DNA from: Betaproteobacteria bacterium | GTDB taxonomy: Bacteria > Pseudomonadota > Gammaproteobacteria > Burkholderiales > Rhodocyclaceae | Length of the DNA: 64,000 nt | Direction: 5' to 3' | NCBI GenBank assembly: GCA_016705475.1 | Contig: JADIYD010000010.1 | Span: forward strand, 248,001-312,000 | Shown here: positions 27,367-37,297 of the stretch, piece by piece | Layout of the letters: every line of letters starts with the position of its first letter | Numbering within the stretch: position 1 is the stretch's first letter | Translations under genes and position numbers: made by a program | The notes under the pieces: model-generated | Databases searched by the model: none | Told to the model about the DNA's origin: nothing | The model's input: the letters and a program-made list of their open reading frames with translations, nothing else

Positions 27367-28276
27367 ATGAGTAGTCCTCTGGTGACAGCCATTGTCTCAA
27401 CATATTGCGCTGAGCGATTCATGCGGGGGTGTCTTGAGGATCTGATAAACCAGACATTACTCAAAGAAATGGAGATTCTGGTAATCGATAGCGGCTCGCC
27501 TCAGGCGGAGGGGGAGATCTGTCGCGAGTTCATGCACCATTATTCGCAGATAAAGTTGATCCGTACCGAGCGCGAACCACTTTATGTTGCCTGGAATAGA
27601 GCCCTACAACTTGCCAACGGGCAATATGTTACCAATGCGAATACTGATGATCGCCACAGTCCCCAATTCATGGAAATCCTGGTGGGTGCGCTAGATCGCC
27701 ATTCTGATGTGGGCTTGGTGTACGCGAATCAGTTTGTCAGTCACAGCGAAAATGAGACTTTTGAGCAGTGCCAGGCTAGAACTGCCAGAATTCGGCATTG
27801 GCCGGACTACACGCCGGAAGATCTGATTTTGCGTTGCATTACCGGTTCTCAGCCTATGTGGCGGAAATCATTGCATCAAGAACTTGGTTATTTCAATACA
27901 AGCTACAAGATCGCAGCTGACTATGATATGTGGTTGAGAATTGCCGGTCGATTAAAGTTGATGCATTGGCCAGAAACTTTGGGGGTGTTTTTTGATTCAC
28001 CGGACACCATCTCCGGCGCAAATAATAGGAAGCAATTTAATCTGGAGACCATGTCGATTCCAGAAGACATGCATGGAACTGAATCAGTGGCGAAATCTTC
28101 CGGGAATACGCAAGCGTCTTGCAGCGGAGTTGTTCGGGCGGGGATATCAGCATATCGAGCATGATCGAGATGGAAAAGCTGCAGAGCCATTAATTCGGGA
28201 GGCTATCAAACTCGATCCCACAAATCTGAGCTTTCTGAAGACCTATATAATCAGATGCATGGCGGGTATCGCTTAA
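27367..28276 (+). CDS. Glycosyltransferase family 2 with TPR-like tail (one frameshift)
   Basis: It starts MSSPLVTAIVSTYCAERFMR with an AGGAG Shine-Dalgarno just upstream; longer in-frame starts overlap fcl. The GT-A motif ANTDDRHS replaces the DxD, and AADYDMWLRI is the acceptor-side motif. The frame breaks near 28063-28075; the downstream frame continues as LNQWRNLPGIRKRLAAELF and ends GKAAEPLIREAIKLDPTN, which looks like a TPR helix pair, to a stop at 28274-28276. The full product is about 302 residues. The break corresponds to one extra or two missing bases. Confidence 0.75.
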
Positions 28277-28379
28277 TGGGCATTACGCGGTGTGAGAGTT
28301 TTACGAATTTTCACCCGACGTTAAATGAATTAAAATGCCAGATTATTGTTCTTGGTGATAATTTCAAAGTGGATCTAGC

Positions 28380-29491
28380 ATGAAAGTGGGATTTGATTTT
28401 CAGATTTTTTCATTGCAAGCCTATGGTGGAATTTCACGATATTTCGTTCGCCTCGCTGAAGAGCTTGAAAGAATTCAACAAACTGAAGCAAAGATATTCG
28501 CTGGTTTCTATATCAATAGGTATCTTAGGGAGATTTCAAAAAAACAGGTAGTCGGTGTAGGGATTGACAATTTTCCTTGGCGGCTTCGCAATCAAATGCC
28601 CGGCTTTAACCGAATGTTTGGTACCGTGGGTATGAATTTATGGAGACCGAATGTCATTCACGAAACCTACTATTCTTCTGACTCGATCGGACCTTCACAA
28701 GCACAACGCGTTGTTACGGTCTCGACATGATTCATGAGTTATTTCCCGAAAATTTTCGCCAGAGGACGAGACAAGTAAATTTAAAGCGTGCTGCTGTTAA
28801 ACGTGCCGATCACGTGATCTGCATTTCACAAAGTACGTGCGATGATCTTGTGCAACTATTTGGGACGTCGCAAGAAAAGATATCTATCGTTCACCTTGGA
28901 TGCGATCCTGTTTCGCAAGCCGAAATCCCCAGCACTCCGGAATTGCCGTCAGCTGATAGGCCATATTTACTATATGTAGGGGAACGAAGCGGATACAAGA
29001 ATTTCTTCGGCATGCTGAAATCGGTTGCAAACTCAGCGCTCCTGAAGAGCGAATTTCGAATTGTATGTTTTGGTGGTGGTGTTTTTCGTCAACGTGAAAC
29101 TGAGTTAATAAATGCCCTCGGCTTCAAGGAAAACCAGGTTATACAATTATTTGGTGATGACGAAATGTTGAGTGCTCTCTACGCTGGAGCATTTGCGTTT
29201 GTATATCCGTCAATGTACGAAGGGTTTGGCTTGCCTCCATTGGAGGCAATGGCGCATGGATGCCCTGTAGTAACGAGCCAAACCAGTTCGATGCCGGAAG
29301 TAGTTGGGCTTGCCGGTGAGTATTTTGATCCTGCTGATGTTGATTCAATTTCCAAAGCTATTGAGAATGTAGTGTTGAATCCGACAAGACGTTTAGAATT
29401 AATTGCTCTCGGCCATAAAAGAGTGATTAATTTTTCTTGGGGGAAATGTGCAAATCAAACTCAAAAAATATATGATAAATTAATTTTTTAG
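28380..29491 (+). CDS. Glycosyltransferase family 4 (one frameshift)
   Basis: Two frames, 28380-28730 and 28727-29491, make one GT4 protein of about 370 residues. The N-terminus MKVGFDFQIFSLQAYGGISR is the usual mannosyl/glycosyltransferase start. The C-terminal domain has YLLYVGERSGYKNF and the E-x7-E donor motif YEGFGLPPLEAMAHGCPVV. The break is at 28722/28723. Restoring one A makes VVTVYDMIHELFPENF, the family motif, instead of a stop. The DNA here is AT-rich compared with the XrtA operon. Acts in the cytoplasm on a lipid-linked acceptor; sugar unknown. Confidence 0.85.
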
Positions 29492-29564
29492 TGCTTGGAA
29501 AATATTTTATTATTTTTGGATATTTTTATTCTTTGTGATGGTTGTGTTAAAAAGTGATTTAATA

Positions 29565-30365
29565 ATGGAACAGTATGACTGTCCGATTTCTGGAAAACCA
29601 TTGAAATGGAGTTTTTCTGAAACTGTCTTGGCGAAATACAAAGTCAATTACTTCTATTGCGACGATAGTGGTCTGCTGAGAACTGAAGAACCCTATTGGC
29701 TGGATGAAGCCTATCAGAATGCGATTGCTGATACCGATACAGGAATTGCTGCTCGTAACTGGTTGAATTGTTCAATCCTGACGCCAATTCTGCATCATCT
29801 TTTCAAAGGCAATGGGAGATTCCTTGACATTGCGGGCGGGTACGGATTGCTCACCCGATTAATGAGAGATGCTGGATTTGATTGTTACAGCACGGACAGA
29901 TATTGCGCAAATATTTTTGCGCCTATATTTGAACCAACTGAAGAATTTTTCCCTGATGCCATTTTTGCATTTGAGGTGTTTGAACATGTCCATGACCCAA
30001 TGCAATTCCTAAAAGATGTTTTTGATCGATATCGCTGTAAAACGGTAATATTTTCTCAAACATTCCATGAGTCGCCGCCATCAAATAATTGGTGGTATTA
30101 CTCATTTGAAACGGGGCAGCATATAACTTTCTTTCAGCCTCGTACTTTGTCCATGCTGGCAAAGCGATTGAATTGCAATTACTACATGCTTAGTCCTACT
30201 CATCACATTATTACCGAGCGGGAGCTGTCAAGACCAATGTTTCTAGTGCTTAGAAATGATCGCTTGCGCGGTCTGTATTCATTATATGTAAATTATAAAC
30301 GAAGGGGGAAAAGCTTGACCTGGGATGATCATTTAAGAATAAAACAATTGATTGGTAAGCGATAA
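29565..30365 (+). CDS. SAM-dependent methyltransferase-domain protein
   Basis: 266 residues from the ATG at 29565; in-frame starts at 29535 (GTG) and 29538 (ATG) give a slightly longer N-terminus. The first 50 residues carry a Cys-containing sequence (YDCPISGKPL, YFYCDDSG). They are followed by a class I SAM-binding motif FLDIAGGYGLLTRLMRDAGF (about 90) and FEVFEHVHDPMQFLKDV. It resembles the methyltransferases of the UbiE/Coq5 type found in sugar loci that O-methylate a repeat-unit sugar. Very AT-rich, with no strong Shine-Dalgarno. Confidence 0.78.
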   Translation: MEQYDCPISGKPLKWSFSETVLAKYKVNYFYCDDSGLLRTEEPYWLDEAYQNAIADTDTGIAARNWLNCSILTPILHHLFKGNGRFLDIAGGYGLLTRLMRDAGFDCYSTDRYCANIFAPIFEPTEEFFPDAIFAFEVFEHVHDPMQFLKDVFDRYRCKTVIFSQTFHESPPSNNWWYYSFETGQHITFFQPRTLSMLAKRLNCNYYMLSPTHHIITERELSRPMFLVLRNDRLRGLYSLYVNYKRRGKSLTWDDHLRIKQLIGKR

Positions 30366-30400
30366 AATATTTGCATATCGTTATGGTGACCAATTAATTT

Positions 30401-31369
30401 TTAACACAATCCTGAAACTGTTGGTAGCCGATCTGCAATCATTCCTGAAATTACTTCATTCATTCTTTTTTGTGCGACCCAATTGAGTTCGCGTGCTGCC
30501 CGCGAAGGGTCGCCTTGGCTCCAAGCAAGGTCGGCTGGACGTAACAAATTCTCTGAAGTTGACACGAACTGACGCCAGTCCAGACCCAAAGTGTCGAAAG
30601 TAACTTGAACAAATTTCTCCAAGCTATTGGCCTCTCCCGTAGCAATTACATAATCACAAGGCTGATCGTTTTGAAGCATTCGCCACATCGCATCGACATA
30701 TTCTGGTGCCCATCCCCAATCTCTAACGATATCTAGTCTCCCCAATTCCAGCCTCTCTTTTTCTCCTGCCGCAATGCGGCAAGCAGCGTTGATAATCTTC
30801 TGGGTGACAAATCGACTTTGGCGCAATGGTGACTCATGATTGAATAAAATCCCGTTACAAGCAAACAGTCCATATGACTCGCGATAATTTGTAACCATCC
30901 AATGTGCTGAAGCCTTGGCAACTCCATAGGGACTTCTGGGATGAAAAGCTGTTGCCTCATTCGCCGGTAGATTTCCATTTTCTCCAAAACACTCACTAGA
31001 ACTGGCGTTATAGAAGCGGATGGGTTTCTTTTTCAAACGCATGATTTCTAGGAGGTTGAGAACTCCGCTAACGATACTGTCCAGTGTCTCTACCGGTTGT
31101 TCAAAGGACAAGCCAACCGAACTTTGGCCGGACAAATAATAGATTTCATCCGGGTCACTCTGCTCGACAGCTGTAAACACACTTCGAAAATCGTTTGGAG
31201 CCATCGAAATCAGGTGTATTTTTTTGTCGATGGACAATGCTCTGAGATTTGACAAAGACGATCCCTGAATGTCTCTTGACGTCCCCCACACTTCATATCC
31301 TTTGTTTAGGAGAAGTTGAGCAAGGTAACTGCCGTCTTGACCATTTACGCCGCATATCAATGCTCGCAC
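30401..31369 (-). CDS. GDP-mannose 4,6-dehydratase-like SDR enzyme
   Basis: 322 residues, shorter than Gmd at 25241 by about 50. The cofactor motif is GVNGQDGSYLAQLLL, with the active-site Ser in NASSSECFGE and Tyr-Lys in RSPYGVAKASAH. LFNHESPLRQSRFVTQKI follows. GTG start at 31369 with GGGAG eight bases upstream. It is probably a dehydratase acting on GDP-hexose or GDP-heptose giving a second 6-deoxy sugar, or a shorter Gmd isoform. It is the last gene of the long leftward XrtA operon and converges on the rightward methyltransferase. Substrate is not readable from the sequence. Confidence 0.8.
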   Translation of the reverse strand: MRALICGVNGQDGSYLAQLLLNKGYEVWGTSRDIQGSSLSNLRALSIDKKIHLISMAPNDFRSVFTAVEQSDPDEIYYLSGQSSVGLSFEQPVETLDSIVSGVLNLLEIMRLKKKPIRFYNASSSECFGENGNLPANEATAFHPRSPYGVAKASAHWMVTNYRESYGLFACNGILFNHESPLRQSRFVTQKIINAACRIAAGEKERLELGRLDIVRDWGWAPEYVDAMWRMLQNDQPCDYVIATGEANSLEKFVQVTFDTLGLDWRQFVSTSENLLRPADLAWSQGDPSRAARELNWVAQKRMNEVISGMIADRLPTVSGLC

Positions 31370-31392
31370 TAAAAATTCTCCCTACGAAAGTA

Positions 31393-32330
31393 TTACGTTG
31401 TCAAAAGATTTTTTGCAATCTGGCTGGCAAAACCTGCACATGTTTTGCGCCATGGCGTAAATCGTGGTGGTGGTACGGATCAGTCGATTGTCTGGCTGCA
31501 CCCCAAGCGGTAGATACAGCAAGCGAAAAACCTAGCTCCTTGACGATTCCAGGGTGTTCCGGCAGGTAGTCTGAACCAGGCTTTCCGTTGGGATAGGCAA
31601 ATGTCCTGACTGGCTGTCGAAGCAGTGATTCCAGAATGGCTTTACTGGCCCCAATTTCTTCGCGCGCAGCGTTGGTATTCGTGCGGGCCAGGATGGGGTG
31701 TGAAACGGTATGTGCTCCGATTTGCATGCCGGCATCTCTCATTGCCTGAACTTGTTGAGATGTCATCATCAGGTCGTTCGTCGGTTGAACTTTGGCGAGT
31801 TCTGCCACGTGCTCGGTGATCTCTAGGCGCTCGGCTATCGTCCGGTACTTGATCTGGCCGATAATTTTTTCAATCGAGCCCCTTTTTTGTTCATTGCTGG
31901 CAATGTTGTGGCAGCCGAGTTTCAGCAGGGAAAGGTCAAGTTCAGGTTGCTTGCAGTGGCGCACGGATTCAATGATCGTGTCGTTCCACATGCGGCCGCC
32001 ATCGAGGAAGCCGGTGGCGATAAAGAAGGTGGCAGTCAGGCCATGGTGTTGCAGGATCGGCAGTGCTACGTCGTGGTTGTCAGCATAGCCATCGTCGAAT
32101 GTGATTGCCGCCGCGCGGCGCGGTAATTTTCCGGATTGTAGGGCGTCGACCGCAGCATCTAGTGGAAGCACGTTGAACCACGATGCTATCCAGCCCATCA
32201 TTTCGTTGAATTTGGCCGAATCGGGTTCATCCGGAAATATGGGATCAGGAACGGCGAGTACCCGATGAAAAATAAAGATGGTTAGCCGATTGGATGAGAG
32301 CAGATGAATGGCAGTTTGAATCGGTGTCAT
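31393..32330 (-). CDS. Polysaccharide deacetylase (NodB fold), one frameshift at C-terminus
   Basis: About 312 residues. The NodB metal-binding motifs are TFDDGYADNH (about 78) and AHTVSHPILA (about 205); the second metal-ligand pair H-x3-H is HTVSH. TFFIATGFLDGGRMWND is another family block. The listed frame ends in a His-rich stretch (YHHHDLRHGAKHV). One added C near 31463-31473 gives HHPRFTPWRKT and the normal end IAKNLLTT, with stop at 31393. The start overlaps the upstream O-ligase stop by 4 bp. It should remove N- or O-acetyl groups from the polymer or its precursor. Confidence 0.85.
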
Positions 32331-33625
32331 GATGTTGTGGCGTGGTTTGGTGCGGCATTGTTAGCCACAGAGGGTTTTTCGTTTTCGAGCAGCCAAGCTT
32401 TTCGATCTATCCAACGGCGAGCAAGAACAACGATGACCATAATATTGTAGGGAAGATCAAAGTAGGCAAGACTTAAAAATGTGCCGCCTACCAGGTAGCC
32501 GATCATGCTGACCTGACACATGGCACCCAGTTGGGATATCCATAGGGTTTCCGGTAATTTTTTGCCTTCGACTCTCAGTTTTCCACTCTCATACCAGACG
32601 AGCCACCAGAGCAGAATGAAAAGAAAAAGGCCGACAAAACCGTGTTCGCCAAGAATTTGAAAATATATGCTGTGCGCAGCATGAACGTCATCCGGAATTG
32701 GCGCATAGATCGAAAAAACTCCAAGGTTGTAGATGGCAAAACCACCGCCAAAGAAGCGATCTGTTGCGAGATTCCACGCCATCCACCATGCATTGATACG
32801 GCCCATGGCTGAGCTATCGTTCTGGTAGTCGCTTATCGAATCCATCCTGGAAAACCATTCTTCGGGCAAAAATAGTGGCGCAATCGATGCGAGTACTAGC
32901 ATTCCGATCAGGATTCCAATTTTTCTTCCGTCGTACCACCAGAATGCAGCGCCCATAGCAAGAATGGCAAGAAAGCCACCCCGAGAATGACTGCCCACGG
33001 CTGCAGCGGCACAGAGCACCATGATTGCAGTAATGACATATTTTCCCCAGCGTTGAGATATCTGAAGCTGAAGAAGTCGCAGCAAAGGAATGGTCATGAT
33101 GACGGCCAAGGCAAATTCGTTATTGTCTTCAATGAAGGAGCCTGGTGGTCCCCAGACACGAAAGTTTCCACCTGTGGCTAGGGTAAAAAGACCTCCCTTG
33201 GCACCTAATATTGCAACTGAGCCGGCGGCAACTATTGTAAGTGCAAGGATGTGTCTTTTGGAATACAACAAAGCCAGCGCAACAATGATCATGAAGTCAA
33301 TTTTCATGATTTTTTTCCATTGGTTGAAGTTGTATTCGGGGTCGAAGCCAAGAATTGAGGTTATGGTGATCCAAATCATGAGAAGCACAAGCACTGTAAC
33401 CGGTGCACCTTTGAATGGGGATTCCTTTTCTTTCGTATTCAGTAGCCCCAGCAAGGTAAAGCCTACGGCCATTGCTGCCAGTGGAGCCTCATAGGAAAAC
33501 CCATAAGCATAGCGATGCGGGTTCATGATGCTAAGCCATGTCCACAGCATGACCCCTATCCAAGGTCGTTTGAGGGCCATGAGGCAGGCTACAACGACTA
33601 TCCCGACGATTAATAGGTCACGCAT
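32327..33625 (-). CDS. Putative O-glycosylation ligase, exosortase A system-associated (TIGR03097)
   Basis: 432-residue integral membrane protein with roughly eleven spans. The N-terminus has WIGVMLWTWLSIMNPHRYAYG, and the Wzy_C region has SHSRGGFLAILAMGA followed by the long extracytoplasmic loop (WNLATDRFFGGGFAIY, VHAAHSIYFQ). These features define the XrtA O-ligase family. It is predicted to transfer the finished glycan from undecaprenol to a protein or lipid acceptor, possibly a PEP-CTERM protein. Acts at the outer face of the inner membrane. The gene is in the XrtA operon and overlaps the deacetylase start. Confidence 0.9.
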   Translation of the reverse strand: MRDLLIVGIVVVACLMALKRPWIGVMLWTWLSIMNPHRYAYGFSYEAPLAAMAVGFTLLGLLNTKEKESPFKGAPVTVLVLLMIWITITSILGFDPEYNFNQWKKIMKIDFMIIVALALLYSKRHILALTIVAAGSVAILGAKGGLFTLATGGNFRVWGPPGSFIEDNNEFALAVIMTIPLLRLLQLQISQRWGKYVITAIMVLCAAAAVGSHSRGGFLAILAMGAAFWWYDGRKIGILIGMLVLASIAPLFLPEEWFSRMDSISDYQNDSSAMGRINAWWMAWNLATDRFFGGGFAIYNLGVFSIYAPIPDDVHAAHSIYFQILGEHGFVGLFLFILLWWLVWYESGKLRVEGKKLPETLWISQLGAMCQVSMIGYLVGGTFLSLAYFDLPYNIMVIVVLARRWIDRKAWLLENEKPSVANNAAPNHATTS

Positions 33626-33628
33626 CTG

Positions 33629-34981
33629 TCAATTTTGCTCGGCGTGGCTGATGACGTAGCGGTACTTGCCCGATTTTTCGGGTGGAATGTTGTCCACAAT
33701 TTGTACTTCAATCTCCGCGCTTGAACCGAGACGTCGTTTGAATCCTACGATGATCTGGTCGATCATGCCGGTTTGGAATGATGGTCCAGTCACTACAAAT
33801 ACCTTGGTTAGCTGTCGGGTTTCCTGAATGATTTTGAATGATTGAACGCCTGGAAGGTCACGCAGGATGTAGATCAGCGCGAGGCCATGCATTACTGTGC
33901 CGTCGGTGGTAATGACAAAATCAGTGCTTCTGCCCTGGATTTCCTTTAGGAGTGGCAAGCTACGGCCACAAGTGCATTTTTCTGTGCCGAGGATGCCAAT
34001 ATCCCCCGTTCGATAGCGAATAAAGGGGAAGTCAGATGTGGCAAGATGGGTCACGACAATTTCGCCGGCTAAACCTGCTGGCTGTAGGTTTCCATCATCG
34101 TCGATGATTTCGACAATGATGTCTTCTGAGGTAACGTGCATGCCACCGGCCGGGCATTCATGAGAGATGAAACCGGCATCACGACCGCCGTAACCGTTGG
34201 CTACTGGGCAGCCGAATGCGCTGGAGATGGCTTCGCGTTGATGGTCATACAAGCGTTCAGAGGTGCAGAACACGACCTTGACGCCCAGGTTGTTAAGCGG
34301 CACTCCACGTTTTTGCGCATGGGCAGCAATGTGGCTGATTGCTGAGGGGTAGCCGAAGAGCATTTTCGGGCGGCGTTTACAAATTCGGGCAACGAATTGG
34401 TCCAGGTTGGTTTCGTTCATCTGGAAAGCCGGCATCAACTCGGTGCGCATTAGTTTGTCGCGAATGGCGCGGACCTTATCCTGGGTACCCAGCTCGATGG
34501 GTGATCCCCAGACGACAATTTCCGGATCGCCAATATCGACATCCCACCAGCGGGTGGCGCGCCACTTGGCGGCTACGTCGTGGCTGACGCGCTCAGTGCC
34601 GATGAAAAAAATAAGGGGTTCGCCGGAGGAGCCGCCGGTGTTGAAGCGCGCCAGCCCTTGCGCTATATCCGACTTCATCCGGTCGCCTTCGGCGCGTATT
34701 ACAGCTTTGGTCAGGAACGGGAACTTTTGTAGATCGGCTAGCGATTCGATTTTTTGCGGGTCGAAGCCCAGATTTTTAAAGCAGTCACGATAATACGGAA
34801 CGTGTTTGCCAGTTTTGGTGAGCAATGCGCGCAGTCGCTCTAGGCGAAGCACCTCCAGTTTTTCTGCAGGCCACCATTGTGAGTCGTCCATTGCCCGGCG
34901 AATGGCGACGGTATCGTGCTTTTTTAGTTTTTCCTGTAGCGGGAACAGGATGTTGGCGACCAGCGCAGTGTGGATTCCCAT
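33629..34981 (-). CDS. Phenylacetate-CoA ligase (PaaK/CapK)-family adenylating enzyme
   Basis: 450 residues from the ATG at 34981, which has AAGGA six bases upstream; the longer ATG at 35029 would overlap the next gene. Family motifs are NTGGSSGEPLIFF (P-loop-like, about 120), the FGYPS and GYGGRDAGF segments, and the VTHLATSDFPFIRYRTGDIG strand with a Cys motif CTCGRSLP. Members in capsule loci (CapK) activate an acid for transfer to sugar. In XrtA loci this gene is usually next to glycosyltransferases. The acyl substrate is unknown. Confidence 0.85.
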   Translation of the reverse strand: MGIHTALVANILFPLQEKLKKHDTVAIRRAMDDSQWWPAEKLEVLRLERLRALLTKTGKHVPYYRDCFKNLGFDPQKIESLADLQKFPFLTKAVIRAEGDRMKSDIAQGLARFNTGGSSGEPLIFFIGTERVSHDVAAKWRATRWWDVDIGDPEIVVWGSPIELGTQDKVRAIRDKLMRTELMPAFQMNETNLDQFVARICKRRPKMLFGYPSAISHIAAHAQKRGVPLNNLGVKVVFCTSERLYDHQREAISSAFGCPVANGYGGRDAGFISHECPAGGMHVTSEDIIVEIIDDDGNLQPAGLAGEIVVTHLATSDFPFIRYRTGDIGILGTEKCTCGRSLPLLKEIQGRSTDFVITTDGTVMHGLALIYILRDLPGVQSFKIIQETRQLTKVFVVTGPSFQTGMIDQIIVGFKRRLGSSAEIEVQIVDNIPPEKSGKYRYVISHAEQN

Positions 34982-34991
34982 GGCGATTTCC

Positions 34992-36086
34992 TTATGCTGG
35001 CAAACGGGGAGTTCGGCTGGCTTGGTCATAGACCTCAGCCAGCATGGGCCAGACGCGCTGCCAAGTGTATTTTTGTACTTCTGTCAGGCCGTTATTGATC
35101 AATTTTTCTGATAAAGCTGAATCGACCATCAGCTTGAGTATCGCCTCGGCCATAGCATCAGGCGAGTTGGAGGGTACGAGCAGGGCTGTTTGGCCATCAT
35201 TGACGATATAGGGAACGCCACCCACGTTGGTGCTGACCACCGGTACGCCGCTGGCCAAAGCTTCCAGTACTGAATTGGGCATGTTGTCGACCAGGCTAGG
35301 GTTGATGGCGATATCTGCGTTTCGATAGGCTTGCGCCATCGCATCTCTATCGAGGCGGCCGGCAAAAATGACGGCGCTGGCTAAACCCAGGCTCTCGGCC
35401 AAGGCACGCAGTGAGTCGGCCAGCGGACCCGAACCCGCTATGGTTAGCGTTGCGTCGGGATAGTTGCGGTGAACCGTCAAAAAGGCCCGAATTGCGGTCT
35501 CGTTGTCGTAAATAGGCTCAAGATTTCTTGCTACCAAGAGGTGCCGCCGTGAGGTGCGGTGCGGTGCGGGATTGTTGAACCGTTCGATATCGACAATATT
35601 GGGGACGATTGCTGCTGCCATGTTGAAGCTGGCGAAAACAGTTTTCAGGAAGCCGGATGGCACGATAAGCGCCGAAGCCTGGCGCATGCTGAGTCCGACT
35701 GACTGGGTTGAGTTAGCGAGGAATGAGGCGGCTTCACCGCCCCGATAATTGACGACAACCGGGGTATTGCGCAGTTTGGCAATCCAGATGGCAGGCGCTG
35801 CAAATAGATGCCACGACCAGCCTGAGTTGGCCATGACATGCAGGAGGTTGCAGCGTCCGCTGAGATTCCAGAGGGCAAACAGGTAGGGAACAAGACGAAA
35901 GATGGCGCGGATGAAGGGCAGGCCGGAAACCCATTCTGGGCGATAGGCTGCATTGGTCTGGACAAGCGAAACGGTTAGCCCTTCACCGCGCAGCAGCTCG
36001 GCAAGCTGGCGGGTTTGATTGGCCATGCCGCCGAATGGCGGGGGCAAGGGTCCGACCAGGCCAATATGCATTGGGCGCTTCGTCAT
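34992..36086 (-). CDS. Glycosyltransferase family 4 (GT-B)
   Basis: 364 residues starting MTKRPMHIGLVGPLPPPFGG, the typical GT4 start. It has the N-terminal glycine loop, central ARNLEPIYDNETAIRAF linker and the donor motif VPNIVDIERF, then NMPNSVLEALASGVPVVSTN. It uses a nucleotide-sugar donor in the cytoplasm. It overlaps the next gene by 1 bp (TGATG), indicating coupled translation within the leftward operon. Specificity unknown. Confidence 0.87.
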   Translation of the reverse strand: MTKRPMHIGLVGPLPPPFGGMANQTRQLAELLRGEGLTVSLVQTNAAYRPEWVSGLPFIRAIFRLVPYLFALWNLSGRCNLLHVMANSGWSWHLFAAPAIWIAKLRNTPVVVNYRGGEAASFLANSTQSVGLSMRQASALIVPSGFLKTVFASFNMAAAIVPNIVDIERFNNPAPHRTSRRHLLVARNLEPIYDNETAIRAFLTVHRNYPDATLTIAGSGPLADSLRALAESLGLASAVIFAGRLDRDAMAQAYRNADIAINPSLVDNMPNSVLEALASGVPVVSTNVGGVPYIVNDGQTALLVPSNSPDAMAEAILKLMVDSALSEKLINNGLTEVQKYTWQRVWPMLAEVYDQASRTPRLPA

Positions 36087-37297
36087 CAGGCTTGTTTCAC
36101 CAGGCGCGTATAGGGTTCGCGGTAGTTGGCAACGCTGTTTCGCCAGTTGCGTACATTTTCAACAAATTGCCGGCCGCTAGCTTTGAGGGCAGGCCAGTTC
36201 TGGCGATTGTTGAGTAGTTCGAGGATGGCTTGCGCCAGTGCTTGCCGGTCGCCAGCCTTGAAGAGAATGCCGGTTTTGTTGTGTTCGACGAGTTCTTTAT
36301 GGCCGCCAACATCCGAGGCGACAAAAAGCTGGCCTTGGGCCATGGCTTCGAGTGGTTTGAGTGGGGTGACAAGTTCGGTCAGGCGCATGGGGTGGCGGGG
36401 GTAGGCGAGTACGTTGATCAGGTCGTAATAGCGGCTGACCTCACTGTGTGGAACGCGCCCGGTGAAGATGACGTGATCTTTCAGGCCGAGTTTTTCGGCT
36501 TGCTGGCGGAGATTGGCTTCTTGAGGACCGCCGCCGACGAGTAGAACGCGAATATCCGGGGTTTTTTGGATGATGGTGGGTAGGGCATCCAGCAGCAGAT
36601 CCAAGCCTTCGTAGGCGTAGAAGGAGCCGATAAAGCCGATAACAGTTTTTCCGACCAGCCCCCATCTTTGTTGCAGTTCCGGGGTGGGCGGGCTGGCCAG
36701 ATTGAAGGAGGCAATATCGACGGCGTTGGGAATGACAGTGACCTTTCCGGCAGGAATTCCACGGGCTACGATGTCAGCTCGCAATCCTTCGCAGATGGTA
36801 AAGACGTGGTCGACCTGTTGGATGGCCCGGGTTTCCAGTTTGCGCGTGGCGCGGTACCGCAGGCTGCCTTCGTTGGTCGTGCCGTGGTCGACTGCGGCAT
36901 CTTCCCAGAACGCACGAATTTCATAGACGACCGGGATGCCGAGCTTGCGGGCAATTTTGATGGCCGGGAGGGCGTTTAGAACTGGGGAGTGGGCATGAAT
37001 GATATCGGGCCGGACTTCGCGGGCGACTTCTTCAAGCCTGACTTCCAGCTGCTTCATCAGGGCCAGTTCTTTGCCAAGGGGCAGCTTGGCCAGGGTGCCG
37101 GTGGCTAGCGGGGTACGGTAGAAACGCAAGCCATCGACGTCTTCAAAGGGGGCCGAAGTTTCACCTTGCTTGGGCGAGGTAAGGTGAAATGTTTCCCAGC
37201 CGAGTGCGCGCTGCTCTCGCAGGAGCGCGGCGGTTCGAAAGGTGTAGCCGCTATGCAGCGGAATGGAGTGGTCCAGTACGTGAAGCGTGCGAATCAT
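36086..37297 (-). CDS. Exosortase A-associated glycosyltransferase, Daro_2409 family (TIGR04063)
   Basis: 403 residues. It starts MIRTLHVLDHSIPLHSGYTF, characteristic of TIGR04063, named after a Dechloromonas aromatica protein. Other features are the acceptor motif IIHAHSPVLNALPAI, the YAYEGLDLLLDALP linker, and the C-terminal VTPLKPLEAMAQGQLFVASD donor glutamates. GT4 enzyme adding one sugar of the repeat unit. The start overlaps the amidotransferase stop (ATGA). The strong match to this family is one reason for suggesting Rhodocyclales. Confidence 0.92.
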   Translation of the reverse strand: MIRTLHVLDHSIPLHSGYTFRTAALLREQRALGWETFHLTSPKQGETSAPFEDVDGLRFYRTPLATGTLAKLPLGKELALMKQLEVRLEEVAREVRPDIIHAHSPVLNALPAIKIARKLGIPVVYEIRAFWEDAAVDHGTTNEGSLRYRATRKLETRAIQQVDHVFTICEGLRADIVARGIPAGKVTVIPNAVDIASFNLASPPTPELQQRWGLVGKTVIGFIGSFYAYEGLDLLLDALPTIIQKTPDIRVLLVGGGPQEANLRQQAEKLGLKDHVIFTGRVPHSEVSRYYDLINVLAYPRHPMRLTELVTPLKPLEAMAQGQLFVASDVGGHKELVEHNKTGILFKAGDRQALAQAILELLNNRQNWPALKASGRQFVENVRNWRNSVANYREPYTRLVKQA

